Source: Actinomycetes bacterium
Lineage (GTDB): Bacteria; Actinomycetota; Thermoleophilia; Solirubrobacterales; 70-9
Reading direction: 5' to 3'
Assembly: GCA_016861045.1 (NCBI GenBank)
Contig: BOKP01000001.1
Location: 685,529-749,528 of the forward strand
Length of the DNA: 64,000 bases
A program made the position numbers and the translations under genes. Within the stretch, counting starts at the first letter, position 1. Every line of letters starts with the position of its first letter. Below, one piece after another: positions 32,768 through 40,843 of this stretch. Below the pieces are notes generated by a model. It saw nothing but the letters and a program-made list of their open reading frames with translations, made no database searches and was not told the DNA's origin.

Positions 32768-34651
32768 TCAGCCGTCGCCCTTCGGCCGCGCCGGGCCGAG
32801 CTGATTCCGGAGCCAGTCGGCGGCCGCCTGCCGGACCTCGCTGATCGCGGCGGCGGCTTCGGTCTCGATCTCGCGAGCGTGCTCCTCCGCCGCGCGCGCC
32901 TTCTCCTCGGCCTCGTCGACCTTCGCCGCGACCTCGCGCTCGCTGCGCTCGGCGGCCGCGATCGCCTCCGACAGCTCCTCCTCCCGGTCGCGCATCCGCT
33001 CGGCCGCCGCGGCCTCCGCGACGGCGCGCGCCTGCTCGGTGGCGACATCGAGCTGCGCCGCGGAGTCCGCCCGCAGCCGCTCCTTCTCCTCCTCGAGGTC
33101 GCGCTCGGCCGCCGCGACCCGCTCGGCGGCCTCGACCGCCTGTCGCTCGAGCTGCGCGAGCCGCCCGTGCGAGTCGGCCGTCGCCCGAGCTCGCGCCTTC
33201 CGCTCCGCCTGCAGCTCCCGCTCGCGGTCGGCGAGCAGCGCGGCGAAGCGCTCCTCGGCGGCCTGCCTGGCGACCGCGACCTCGGAGCGGACGCGCTCGT
33301 CGGCATCCGCCTCGATTCGCGCGATTCGCTCCTCGGCGGCGGCGTTCGCACGCCGCTCGAGCTCCTCGAGGCGGGGCTCCAGGCCATGCTCGGCCTCGAC
33401 CTCGGCCCGTCCCTCCCGACGCGCCGCCTCGAGGCGGCGTTCGACCTCGTCGCCGGCGACGGACTCGAGGGCTTCGCGGCGGCCGCTCTCGCGCGCCTCG
33501 GCGACCCGTGCTTCGGCCTCCTCCCGGGCGAGCTCGAGCTCGCTGCGGAGCCCCTCGGCCTCGATGCTGGCCGCCGCGTTCGGGGCCCCGCCGGCGGCCG
33601 CCTCCTCGCGGATCCGCTCCACCTCCTCGCGCACCCGCCGCTGCGCCTCCGCCTTCAGCTTCGCCACCTGCTGCCGCAGCCACGCCGTCGCCTGCTCGCG
33701 GGCGCGGGCCTCGACCTCGTCCCGCTCGCGCTCGGCCCGCTCGGCCCGCTCGCCCGCCTGCCGGGCGCGGGCCTCCGCCTCGCGCACCCGTGCCGTGAGG
33801 TCGTCGATCTCGCCGCGGGCCGCCGCCTTGGCCTGCTCGAGGTTCCGCTCGAGGGCGAGGATCTCCTCGTGGGAGCGCATCTCCGCCGCCCGCGCCGCCG
33901 CGTCGGTGCCCGAAGGCGCCTCGTCGGCATCCGGTCCCGTCTCGGAGGCGTGCCCGCCTGCATCCCCGGCGTCGACCGCGGCCGCGGGCGCATCCGCATC
34001 CGCCCCGGCCGCTCCCTCGCCGCTCGCCTCGACCCCGGCGGCTCCGGACTCCGGCCCGCCGCCGGGTCCGGCGGCCGCGGCCGCGGGGCCGGGCTCGACC
34101 TCGCCCTGCGGCCCGGACCCCTCGCCCGCGGCCTCCTGATCCGGCCCGGCATCCTCGTCTTCCACGCTCGGTCCGACAACCCCTTCGGTGTCCGGCCCGG
34201 CATCCTCGTCCACGTCCTTCGCGCCCGCCCCGGCCGCGACGCGGGCTCCGTCGACCCCGCCCCGCCCGGCGCGGACCGGGGCCGTATCGGACCGCGGCTC
34301 CTCGCCGGCTCCGCGCTCCTCCTCGCCCTCGATCGCCGCCGCCGGCGGCCGCCGGCGGCCGCTGACCGGCGAGGGCGGCGCCCACTCCGCGGTGCCGGTA
34401 TCGGGCTCGAGCGCCGGGGCCCGGCCGCGCCGCTCGCCGTCGCCCGGCACCTCCTCCCGGTCGCCGGCGGGCGGCTGCGGGCCCTGTTCCCAGTCGTCGG
34501 TGCTCGACCGGTCCTCGTCGGCGCCGCGCCCCGCGGGGCCCGGGTAGAGGGCCGTCTCGGGGTCGTCGAGCGCGTCGGTTCCGGCCGCGCTCGCCTCGTG
34601 CTCGCCGTCGCGCTCTCCCCTGCGACGGAAGATCCCTCTCCAACGAGCCAT
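32768..34651 (-). CDS. Large acidic coiled-coil protein of unknown function
   Basis: 627 residues from the ATG at 34651 (MARWRGIFRRRGERDGEHE), with a basic, amphipathic N terminus. Residues 20-260 are acidic, Pro/Gly/Ala-rich and likely disordered. From about residue 265 to the end it is an almost unbroken heptad-like Glu/Arg/Ala coiled coil. Two tryptophan motifs punctuate it: TAWLRQQVAKL near the start of the coil and ADWLRNQLGPA just before the C terminus. No domain is recognised; a scaffold or polar-organiser role is possible but unproven. The composition is strongly biased, yet the coil periodicity is kept only in this frame. Confidence 0.75.
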   Translation of the reverse strand: MARWRGIFRRRGERDGEHEASAAGTDALDDPETALYPGPAGRGADEDRSSTDDWEQGPQPPAGDREEVPGDGERRGRAPALEPDTGTAEWAPPSPVSGRRRPPAAAIEGEEERGAGEEPRSDTAPVRAGRGGVDGARVAAGAGAKDVDEDAGPDTEGVVGPSVEDEDAGPDQEAAGEGSGPQGEVEPGPAAAAAGPGGGPESGAAGVEASGEGAAGADADAPAAAVDAGDAGGHASETGPDADEAPSGTDAAARAAEMRSHEEILALERNLEQAKAAARGEIDDLTARVREAEARARQAGERAERAERERDEVEARAREQATAWLRQQVAKLKAEAQRRVREEVERIREEAAAGGAPNAAASIEAEGLRSELELAREEAEARVAEARESGRREALESVAGDEVERRLEAARREGRAEVEAEHGLEPRLEELERRANAAAEERIARIEADADERVRSEVAVARQAAEERFAALLADRERELQAERKARARATADSHGRLAQLERQAVEAAERVAAAERDLEEEKERLRADSAAQLDVATEQARAVAEAAAAERMRDREEELSEAIAAAERSEREVAAKVDEAEEKARAAEEHAREIETEAAAAISEVRQAAADWLRNQLGPARPKGDG

Positions 34652-34819
34652 CGGCCGCCGCAGGTTACGCGATCGGGGGCGGTCGACGAGGCCCGAATTG
34701 ACGGAACCGGCACTGCATCGACGGAGGATCGGCACACCCGGGCGTTGATCGGTTGCCCGCGACGGCGAACGATCGACGGCGTCAAGCGAATCCGGCGCGA
34801 GCCGGGAAGGGAGTCCGCG

Positions 34820-35074
34820 ATGTACGCGATCTTCGGTCTCATCCATTGTCGTCTCGCCGGCGCCACCGGGCGCCTGCGAGTGCGGCTCGCATCCGAGGCG
34901 GGCCAGGGAACCGTCGAGTACGTGGGCCTGGTGCTCCTCGTCGCGGCGCTGATGGGCGGGATGGTCGCCGCGGTGGGCGGCCTCGGCAGCCTGTCGGGGA
35001 TCGGCAAGGAGCTCGCCGAGGCGATCACCAAGAAGATCATCCAGGGGGTGCAGAAGATCACCTTCGGCGGCTGA
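34820..35074 (+). CDS. Small Flp/TadE-like pilin or prepilin-type membrane protein
   Basis: 84 residues. A basic leader ends in EAG, followed by QGTVEYVGLVLLVAALMGGMVAAVGG. If cleaved after G28, the glutamate falls at +5 and tyrosine at +6, as in class III prepilins of the Flp/Tad type. After the hydrophobic helix comes an amphipathic tail (ELAEAITKKIIQGVQKITFGG). No tad genes lie nearby, so a secretion apparatus must be elsewhere if this is a pilin. GGGAAGGGAG just upstream of the ATG at 34820 is a good ribosome site. It is divergent from the coiled-coil gene. Confidence 0.72.
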   Translation: MYAIFGLIHCRLAGATGRLRVRLASEAGQGTVEYVGLVLLVAALMGGMVAAVGGLGSLSGIGKELAEAITKKIIQGVQKITFGG

Positions 35075-35132
35075 CGTCCGACCGGGGCCGGCCGCGGGGG
35101 CGGCCGGCCGCGGATCTGGGACACTGCGCCCG

Positions 35133-35861
35133 ATGGCGGCGACGACGCGGAGCTACGGGCGGTCGGCGGCGCAGATGCGCCCGGTCACCATCGAGCCCGG
35201 CTTCGTCCGCACCGCCGACGGCTCGGCTCTCGTCTCGATCGGCGAGACGCGCGTGATCTGCACCGCGTCGATCGCGGACGAGGTCCCGCGCTGGTTGCGG
35301 GGAAGCGGCCGCGGCTGGGTCACGGGCGAGTACGCGATGCTGCCCGCCTCGACCGGCGAGCGCAAGGAGCGCGACTCCCGGCGCGGGCGCCCCGACGGGC
35401 GGTCGGTCGAGATCCAGCGCCTGATCGGCCGGGCGCTTCGGGTCGTCGTCGATCTCGAGGCGCTCGGGGAGCGGGCGGTCTGGGTCGACTGCGACGTCCT
35501 GCAGGCCGACGGCGGCACCCGCTGCGCCTCGATCACCGGCGCCTACGTGGCGCTCGCGCTCGCGCTCTCGGACCTGGTTCAGGCGGGTGGGCTCCCGGCG
35601 CTACCGTTGACGGGCGCGGTCGCCGCGCTCAGCGTCGGCGTCGTCGACGGCGAGCCGCTCTGCGATCTCGACTACTCGGAGGACTCGCGGGCCGAGGTCG
35701 ATGCGAACGTGGTCATGACCGGCGACGGCGGCCTCGTCGAGGTCCAGGCGACGGCGGAGCGGATGCCGCTCTCCCGCGCTTCCCTCGACGGGCTGCTGAC
35801 GCTGGCCGAGGCCGGGATCGCCGAGCTGCACGCGATCCAGGCGGAGGTCGTCGGGGGTTGA
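35133..35861 (+). CDS. rph: Ribonuclease PH
   Basis: 242 residues: RSYGRSAAQMRPVTIEPGFVRTADGSALVSIGETRVICTAS, RWLRGSGRGWVTGEYAMLPAST, RRGRPDGRSVEIQRLIGRALR and WVDCDVLQADGGTRCASITGA. These cover the RNA-binding and phosphate-binding residues of the phosphorolytic tRNA 3'-trimming enzyme. Length is normal. The stop overlaps the TTG start of rdgB by 4 bp, an arrangement conserved in many actinobacteria. Confidence 0.96.
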   Translation: MAATTRSYGRSAAQMRPVTIEPGFVRTADGSALVSIGETRVICTASIADEVPRWLRGSGRGWVTGEYAMLPASTGERKERDSRRGRPDGRSVEIQRLIGRALRVVVDLEALGERAVWVDCDVLQADGGTRCASITGAYVALALALSDLVQAGGLPALPLTGAVAALSVGVVDGEPLCDLDYSEDSRAEVDANVVMTGDGGLVEVQATAERMPLSRASLDGLLTLAEAGIAELHAIQAEVVGG

Positions 35862-36451
35862 GGCCGCGGCAGCGGCGCCCGGTCGTGGTCGCCACCCGCA
35901 ACCGTCACAAGGTCGCCGAGCTCGGCGCGATCCTGACTGCGATGGATCTCGTGCCGCTTCCGGAATCGGTCGCACTCCCGCCCGAGGAAGGGGAGACCTT
36001 CGCGGCGAACGCGCTCGGCAAGGCGCGCGCCGCCCACGCCGCGACCGGACGCCCTGCGATCGCCGACGACTCGGGGATCGTCGCCGGGGCGCTCGGCGGG
36101 CGCCCCGGCATCCACTCCGCCCGCTACGCCGGGCCCGACGCCGGCGACGCGGAGAACCTCGCGCTCCTGCTCGAGCGGATGCGCTCGGCCGAGGACCGAT
36201 CGGTGGCTTACGTGTGCGCGATCGCCTACGTCGATGCAGAGGGGGAGATCGTCCGGGAGGCGCGCTGCGAGGGCACCCTCACGGAGCATCCCCGCGGTGA
36301 GGGCGGGTTCGGATACGACCCGGCCTTCGTTCCCGACGATCTCGAGGGCGGCCGGACGATGGCGGAGATCGACGCCGCGGAGAAGCACTCGATCTCGCAC
36401 CGCGGTCGTGCGGCGAGAGCGATTGCCGCCGCCATCGACGAGTCGCGATGA
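35858..36451 (+). CDS. rdgB: XTP/dITP pyrophosphatase (RdgB/HAM1)
   Basis: 197 residues with the HAM1 signature: VVATRNRHKVAELGAIL, ETFAANALGKARAAHAATGRPAIADDSGIVAGALGGRPGIHSARYAG, EGGFGYDPAFVP and AEKHSISHRGRAARA. It removes noncanonical purine nucleotides. The TTG start at 35858 lies within TTGA shared with the rph stop, and the stop shares ATGA with the CDF transporter gene, so the three are translationally linked. Confidence 0.95.
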   Translation: MRPRQRRPVVVATRNRHKVAELGAILTAMDLVPLPESVALPPEEGETFAANALGKARAAHAATGRPAIADDSGIVAGALGGRPGIHSARYAGPDAGDAENLALLLERMRSAEDRSVAYVCAIAYVDAEGEIVREARCEGTLTEHPRGEGGFGYDPAFVPDDLEGGRTMAEIDAAEKHSISHRGRAARAIAAAIDESR

Positions 36452-37353
36452 CCGCGACCAGGTCCGGAGCGGCGTGGCTCTCGGTCGTCTCCAACTGCGC
36501 CCTGATCGCCCTCAAGGTCGGCGCCGGCATCCTCACCGGCTCGATCGCGATCCTGACCGAGGCGGTCCATTCGGCGATCGACCTGGTCGCCTCGCTGATC
36601 GCGCTGTTTTCGGTCCGCAAGGCGGAGGAGCCCGCCGACGAGGACCACCACTACGGCCACGAGAAGGCCGAGAACGTCGCCGCCGGCGCCGAGGCGATGC
36701 TGATCCTGCTCGGAGCCGCCATCATCGTCATCGAGGCGGTGCGCCGGCTCGTCGAGGGCTCGGAGATCGAGTCGGTCGGCATCGGCATCGCCGTCATCGC
36801 CGTCTCGATCGTCGTCAACCTCGTCGTCTCCGGCTTCCTCTACCGGCGGGCGAGCGCGCTCGAGTCCCCGGCCCTGGAGGGCGATGCCGCCCACCTGCGC
36901 GCCGACGCGCTGACCTCGATCGCCGTCCTCGTCGGCCTCGTCCTCGTCGAGATCACGGGCGCCGCCGCCTTCGACTCGATCGCGGCGCTCCTGGTCGCGG
37001 GGGTGATCGTCTCGACCGGAGCCCGGCTCGCGCTGCGGTCGGGCCGCGTCCTCATGGACGAGGCGTTGCCCGACCAGGAGCTCGACCGGATCGAGCGGGT
37101 GATCGCCGAGCAGCGACCGCCGGCGATGGCCGGCTATCACAAGCTGCGCGGGCGAAGGGCCGGCTCGCGCCGTCACGTCGACCTGCACGTGCAGTTCCGG
37201 TCGGGCACGAGTCTCGAGGAAGCCCATCGCGAGGCGCACCGCCTTCGGGACGCGATCGAAGCCGAGCTGGCCGGCGCCGAGGTCCTGATCCATGTCGAGC
37301 CCGAGGGCTCCTACCACCCGCGGGACAGCGGCGGCCCCTACCGCCAGGGCTGA
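36448..37353 (+). CDS. Cation diffusion facilitator (CDF) metal efflux transporter
   Basis: 301 residues with six predicted transmembrane helices. Metal-site motifs ILTEAVHSAIDLVASLIAL (helix II) and LRADALTSIAVLVGLVLVE (helix V) are of the HxxxD/DxxxS type, and DHHYGHEKAENVAAG marks the cytoplasmic edge. The C-terminal cytoplasmic domain carries RRHVDLHVQFRSGTSLEEAHREAHRLRDAIE. It exports Zn, Fe or Mn; which one is not evident. Last gene of the coupled rph-rdgB-CDF run. Confidence 0.93.
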   Translation: MTATRSGAAWLSVVSNCALIALKVGAGILTGSIAILTEAVHSAIDLVASLIALFSVRKAEEPADEDHHYGHEKAENVAAGAEAMLILLGAAIIVIEAVRRLVEGSEIESVGIGIAVIAVSIVVNLVVSGFLYRRASALESPALEGDAAHLRADALTSIAVLVGLVLVEITGAAAFDSIAALLVAGVIVSTGARLALRSGRVLMDEALPDQELDRIERVIAEQRPPAMAGYHKLRGRRAGSRRHVDLHVQFRSGTSLEEAHREAHRLRDAIEAELAGAEVLIHVEPEGSYHPRDSGGPYRQG

Positions 37354-37366
37354 CGGCCGGCGCCGG

Positions 37367-37507
37367 TCAGGTCAGGTTGACCGCGGCGGCCAGCCCGACG
37401 GCGATCAGGGTGATCGCGTAGCCGGTGTAGCCGTTGACCGCGACGAGCAGCGCCGCGACCAGGCAGCCGACGACGACCGCGATCCATGAGCCTCGAACGA
37501 GATCCAC
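37367..37507 (-). CDS. 46-residue two-helix membrane protein
   Basis: A short minus-strand frame from GTG 37507 to TGA 37367 encodes MDLVRGSWIAVVVGCLVAAL, then LVAVNGYTGYAITLIAVGLAAAVNLT. It has two hydrophobic helices joined by an NGYTGY turn, a common layout for small actinobacterial membrane proteins. It fills the gap between the CDF stop (37353) and the Roadblock gene and is oriented against both. Support is the hydrophobic periodicity and the lack of another explanation for the gap; there is no recognised family. Confidence 0.55.
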   Translation of the reverse strand: MDLVRGSWIAVVVGCLVAALLVAVNGYTGYAITLIAVGLAAAVNLT

Positions 37508-37554
37508 GCCGCTATCTTCCCGCAGATGAAGGATCGGAGCCGGCGCCGGCGGCG

Positions 37555-37893
37555 GTGAGGGCGGGCGCTGCCACGGATGCCGCCGCCGCGGCGGTCGCGC
37601 GGCTCGGCGAGGGCGCCGGGGTTCGTGCCTGTGCCGTCCTCGATTCCGGCGGCGAGCTGCTCGCCGCCAGCGCCGACAACGACTGGGCCGCCCAGGCGGA
37701 GCGCATCTGGGACGCGGCCGCCGATCCGCAGCGTCCGGCCCCGGCTCACGTCCACGTCGCGACCGACGGCGGCGAGGTCTTCGCCGTGCGCGGCCCGGCT
37801 GGGGCGATCATCGCCGTCGCCGACCGCTTCGCGCTCGCCTCGCTGATGCTCTGCGACCTCCGCGCCGCGCTCCGCGGGCTCGACCGGGCATGA
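37555..37893 (+). CDS. Roadblock/LC7-like domain protein
   Basis: About 112 residues from GTG 37555; an ATG at 37486 would add 23 nonconserved residues and overlap the small divergent gene. The pattern GVRACAVLDSGGELLAAS...AQAERIWDAA...HVHVATDGGEVFAVRG...AIIAVADRFALASLMLCDLRAAL follows the alpha/beta Roadblock fold used to regulate MglA-like small GTPases or to act as a dimeric scaffold. No GTPase gene is nearby. It overlaps the next small gene by 4 bp (ATGA). Family call is by pattern. Confidence 0.65.
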   Translation: MRAGAATDAAAAAVARLGEGAGVRACAVLDSGGELLAASADNDWAAQAERIWDAAADPQRPAPAHVHVATDGGEVFAVRGPAGAIIAVADRFALASLMLCDLRAALRGLDRA

Positions 37894-38108
37894 TCGAGAA
37901 GCCCCATCGCTTCCTGCTCGATCGGGTCAGCTCGTACGGCGAGGAGGGGCGGGCGTTCCTGCGTCGGCGGCGGATGCGGAGCAGGCCTTTCGCGCGCGTC
38001 CGCTACGAGGGCGGAGAGGAGGTCGCGCTCGATCCCTCGACGGGGCGCGGTTCGGCGCTGTCGGCGGCGGCCGCGGCCCTGATCGAGGGCGACGCCGGGC
38101 GGGTCTGA
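37890..38108 (+). CDS. Small basic protein coupled to the Roadblock gene
   Basis: 72 residues, unrecognised: MIEKPHRFLLDRVSSYGEEG, then a strongly basic stretch (RAFLRRRRMRSRPFARVRYEG) and a small-residue C terminus. Its ATG overlaps the Roadblock stop by 4 bp, which supports translation of both and a joint role. Confidence 0.55.
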   Translation: MIEKPHRFLLDRVSSYGEEGRAFLRRRRMRSRPFARVRYEGGEEVALDPSTGRGSALSAAAAALIEGDAGRV

Positions 38109-38152
38109 GGACGAGGGGGGCGCGATCGCCATCGCCGGGGTTATCCCTTCGG

Positions 38153-38407
38153 ATGCCGGCGATCGACGAGGACGAGCCTTCCCCCGAGGAGCTCGTGGCC
38201 CTGGGTGGCGCGCTCGCCCGCGACCCCGCCCTGCGCGCCGAGCTGGAGCTGATCCTGCCGGCGCTCGACCCCGGGGCCCGCGAGGCGCTCCGGCAGGCGA
38301 TCGCGCGCGCGGCTGCGGGCGGTCGCCTGCGGCCGGCGGCGGCCGTGCTCGAGGCGCTGGTCGCGGTCGCCGCCGGGGCGGGGCGGCATCGCCGCGGTCG
38401 GGATTAG
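38153..38407 (+). CDS. Small helical hypothetical protein
   Basis: 84 residues: an acidic N terminus (MPAIDEDEPSPEELVALGG) followed by helices rich in Ala, Leu and Arg (DPALRAELELILPALDPGAREALRQAIARAA). No family is recognised. It follows the basic 72-residue gene by 44 bp on the same strand and may belong to the same transcript. High GC makes chance frames of this size common, so confidence is limited. Confidence 0.45.
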   Translation: MPAIDEDEPSPEELVALGGALARDPALRAELELILPALDPGAREALRQAIARAAAGGRLRPAAAVLEALVAVAAGAGRHRRGRD

Positions 38408-38461
38408 CCGGGTCGAGCGCCGTGCCCGCGCGCCGAACCCGAACGAGGAGCAGACCCAGCG

Positions 38462-40357
38462 ATGATCGCCATCCGCAAGCCCCGCCCGCCGATCCCGACG
38501 CGCACGATCGCGGCCCTGCTCGCCGCCTTCGCGGTCCTCCCGGTCGCCGGCCTCGACCCACCCGACGCGTTCGCCGGTCGCTACGAGGTCGTCCAGTGCG
38601 ACCGCGCGAACCGCGGCTTCGCGGACGCGGAGTTCGACCGCGTCAACGGCGGCGACTACGGGTTCCTCTACCGCTGCGAGGAGGACGAGGACGGCAACTC
38701 GCTGCAGATCAGGCCGATCACCGGATCGCAGCGGGGCCGCCACGGGCGCATCTCGTGGCAGGCGCCGCCCGGGTCGCGGATCGTCGCAGTGTCCGCGGAG
38801 GCCCGGCTGCGCAACGACGCCGGCCACGTCGCCCGGCTCTCGTTCCTCGACGATGCCGGCGCCGAGGCGGGCAGGATCGCGACCGGGAGGGAGGACGCGG
38901 CCGGATTCGCCGCCTACGGCCGCGCCCTCGGCGACGGCGGCCGCGCGGGCTTCGCCGCGACCCTGGCCTGCGAGCAGACGCGCGGCTGTCCCGCCAGCGA
39001 CCGTGCGAAGGCCTGGCTGCGATCGGTCCGGCTGACGGTGGACGACCGCGCGCTGCCGGTGCCGGCGGCGATCGGGTCGCTGAGCGGCCCGGGATGGCAT
39101 CGCGGCCCCGGCACCCTCGGCGCGGCGGCCTCCGACCGGGGATCCGGCGTACGGCGCCTGTCGGTCACCGTGAACGGCGTCGCGATGCCCCCGTCGCGGA
39201 CGGTTCCGTGCGACGTGATCGCGAGCTCTGCCCTGGTCCGCCGGCTGCGTCCGTGCCCGCCCGACTACTCGGCTCAGGCGAGCGCCGACACGACCGCTCG
39301 CCCGTTCGTCGACGGCGCCAACGAGCTCCGGGTCTGCGCGTTCGACTACGGCCGTGACGCGGCGCCCGGCTGCTCGACGAGGACGGTCCACGTCGACAAC
39401 TCCCCGCCCGCCCTCGCGTTCGCCGCGGCGGAGGACCATGCCGACCCCGAGCTGATCCGGGCACGCGTCCTCGATCGCCATTCGGGCGTCGTCACCGCAT
39501 CGATCTCGTACCGGCCGCTCGCCGGCGGCGCCTGGCGCGAGCTGCCGAGCCGGATCGTCGGCGGCGAGCTGCAGGCTCGCGTCGACTCGGCCGCCGAGCC
39601 GCCCGGCCCCTACGTCTTTCGGGCGACGGCAACCGACGCAGCCGGCAACCACGCCTTCAGCACGAGCCGCGCCGACGGCAGTCCGATGGTCGTCCACTTC
39701 CCGCTCCGCGCCCGCACCCGGCTGCTGGCGGCGGTCGGCGGGCGCGAGCGCGCGGAGATCCCCTACGGCGGCAGGCCTCGCTTCGAGGCGGTGCTCCGCG
39801 GCGAGGACGGGGAGCCGGTGGACGGCGCCGACCTCGAGCTCGTCGAGCGCTTCGCGCCCGGCTCGTCGCTCGAGCCCGTCGGCCGCACCCTGACCACGGA
39901 CGGGCGGGGACGGATCAGCGCCCGCCTCACCCGCGGTCCCTCGCGCACGGTCGCCGTCCGCTACGAGGGCTCGCGCCGCTACCTCGGCTCAACCGCCGAG
40001 CCGGTCGCCGTCGCCGTCCGGGGCTCCGCCCGGCTCGATCCGTTGCCGCCCGAGGTCCGCGCCGGCCGCCGGGTCCTCTTCCGCGGGTCGATCGGGGCGT
40101 ACGGGGCGGCGATGCCGAAGGGCAAGCTCGTCGAGTTGCAGGCACGCGGCGGCGGCCTGCGGCGGTTCCGCACGGTCGGCCATGCGTTCCGCACCGACGG
40201 GCGCGGGCGCTGGCGGTTGCGCTACCGCTTCGACCGCTTCTACGCGGAGCCGGTCCGCTTCCGGTTCCGGCTCCGCGTCAGCCGCGAGCGCCGCTGGCCC
40301 TACCTGGCGCCGGCGCTCTCTCCCGCCCGGACGCTCGTGGTGCGGCCCCGGCGCTGA
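38462..40357 (+). CDS. Secreted multi-domain protein with Ig-like C-terminal repeats
   Basis: 631 residues. A signal peptide (TIAALLAAFAVLPVAGLDPPDAFAG) is followed by a lectin-like N-terminal domain (YEVVQCDRANRGFADAEF...). Around residue 200-400 are bacterial Ig-like segments (VHVDNSPPALAFAA, YVFRATATDAAGNHAFSTS), and near 420-630 two further beta-sandwich repeats (PYGGRPRFEAVLRGEDGEPVDGADLELVERF; VRAGRRVLFRGSIGAYGAAMPKGKLVELQAR). Proteins of this build are plentiful in Solirubrobacterales-like genomes and are presumed cell-surface adhesins or matrix proteins. Four cysteine pairs in the first half suggest disulfides. Function unknown. Confidence 0.8.
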   Translation: MIAIRKPRPPIPTRTIAALLAAFAVLPVAGLDPPDAFAGRYEVVQCDRANRGFADAEFDRVNGGDYGFLYRCEEDEDGNSLQIRPITGSQRGRHGRISWQAPPGSRIVAVSAEARLRNDAGHVARLSFLDDAGAEAGRIATGREDAAGFAAYGRALGDGGRAGFAATLACEQTRGCPASDRAKAWLRSVRLTVDDRALPVPAAIGSLSGPGWHRGPGTLGAAASDRGSGVRRLSVTVNGVAMPPSRTVPCDVIASSALVRRLRPCPPDYSAQASADTTARPFVDGANELRVCAFDYGRDAAPGCSTRTVHVDNSPPALAFAAAEDHADPELIRARVLDRHSGVVTASISYRPLAGGAWRELPSRIVGGELQARVDSAAEPPGPYVFRATATDAAGNHAFSTSRADGSPMVVHFPLRARTRLLAAVGGRERAEIPYGGRPRFEAVLRGEDGEPVDGADLELVERFAPGSSLEPVGRTLTTDGRGRISARLTRGPSRTVAVRYEGSRRYLGSTAEPVAVAVRGSARLDPLPPEVRAGRRVLFRGSIGAYGAAMPKGKLVELQARGGGLRRFRTVGHAFRTDGRGRWRLRYRFDRFYAEPVRFRFRLRVSRERRWPYLAPALSPARTLVVRPRR

Positions 40358-40372
40358 TCGGGCGCAGACGCC

Positions 40373-40843
40373 TCAGGCGTCGTAGCGCCGCAGATCCTCG
40401 CGCAGGCGGAGCTCGTCCCCGGGGTCCGGATCGACGCCCCGAGCGGGCGGCTCCGCGGCGTCGGCGCGGCGCTGCTCGCGGCGCCAGCGCCGCGCCGCGA
40501 GCACGACCATGACCGCGCCGACGAGGACGCCGACCGCGGGCAGGATCCAGCCGCCGAGGAGGTCGAAGCCATCGTCGCCCGGAACCGCCAGGACCTCGGG
40601 GCCGTACTCGTCGACCAGCGCGGCCTTGATCTCCTCCTTGCTCCTGCCCTCCGCGATCAGGCCGTTGATGAAGGCGCGCTGGCGCTCGGCCTGCGGCGAG
40701 CTCGAGAGCTGCAGGGTGGTCCCGCAGATCGTGCACATGACCTCGTCCTCGATGTCCGAGAGCGAGGCGCCGGCTGCGGCGGGCGCGCCCGGGGCGGCCG
40801 CGAGCGTGATCGCGACCGCGAGCAGGGCGGCGAGTCCCCTCAC
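40373..40843 (-). CDS. ccmH: Cytochrome c maturation protein CcmH
   Basis: 156 residues: signal peptide, then the short CcmH domain with C37-x-x-C40 in EDEVMCTICGTTLQLSSSPQAERQRAFINGLIAEGRSKEEIKAALVDEYGPEVLAVP, followed by one transmembrane helix (GGWILPAVGVLVGAVMVVLAARRW) and a charged cytoplasmic tail. It reduces apocytochrome cysteines before haem ligation. Its ATG at 40843 overlaps the stop of the upstream thioredoxin-like gene by 4 bp. Confidence 0.92.
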   Translation of the reverse strand: MRGLAALLAVAITLAAAPGAPAAAGASLSDIEDEVMCTICGTTLQLSSSPQAERQRAFINGLIAEGRSKEEIKAALVDEYGPEVLAVPGDDGFDLLGGWILPAVGVLVGAVMVVLAARRWRREQRRADAAEPPARGVDPDPGDELRLREDLRRYDA

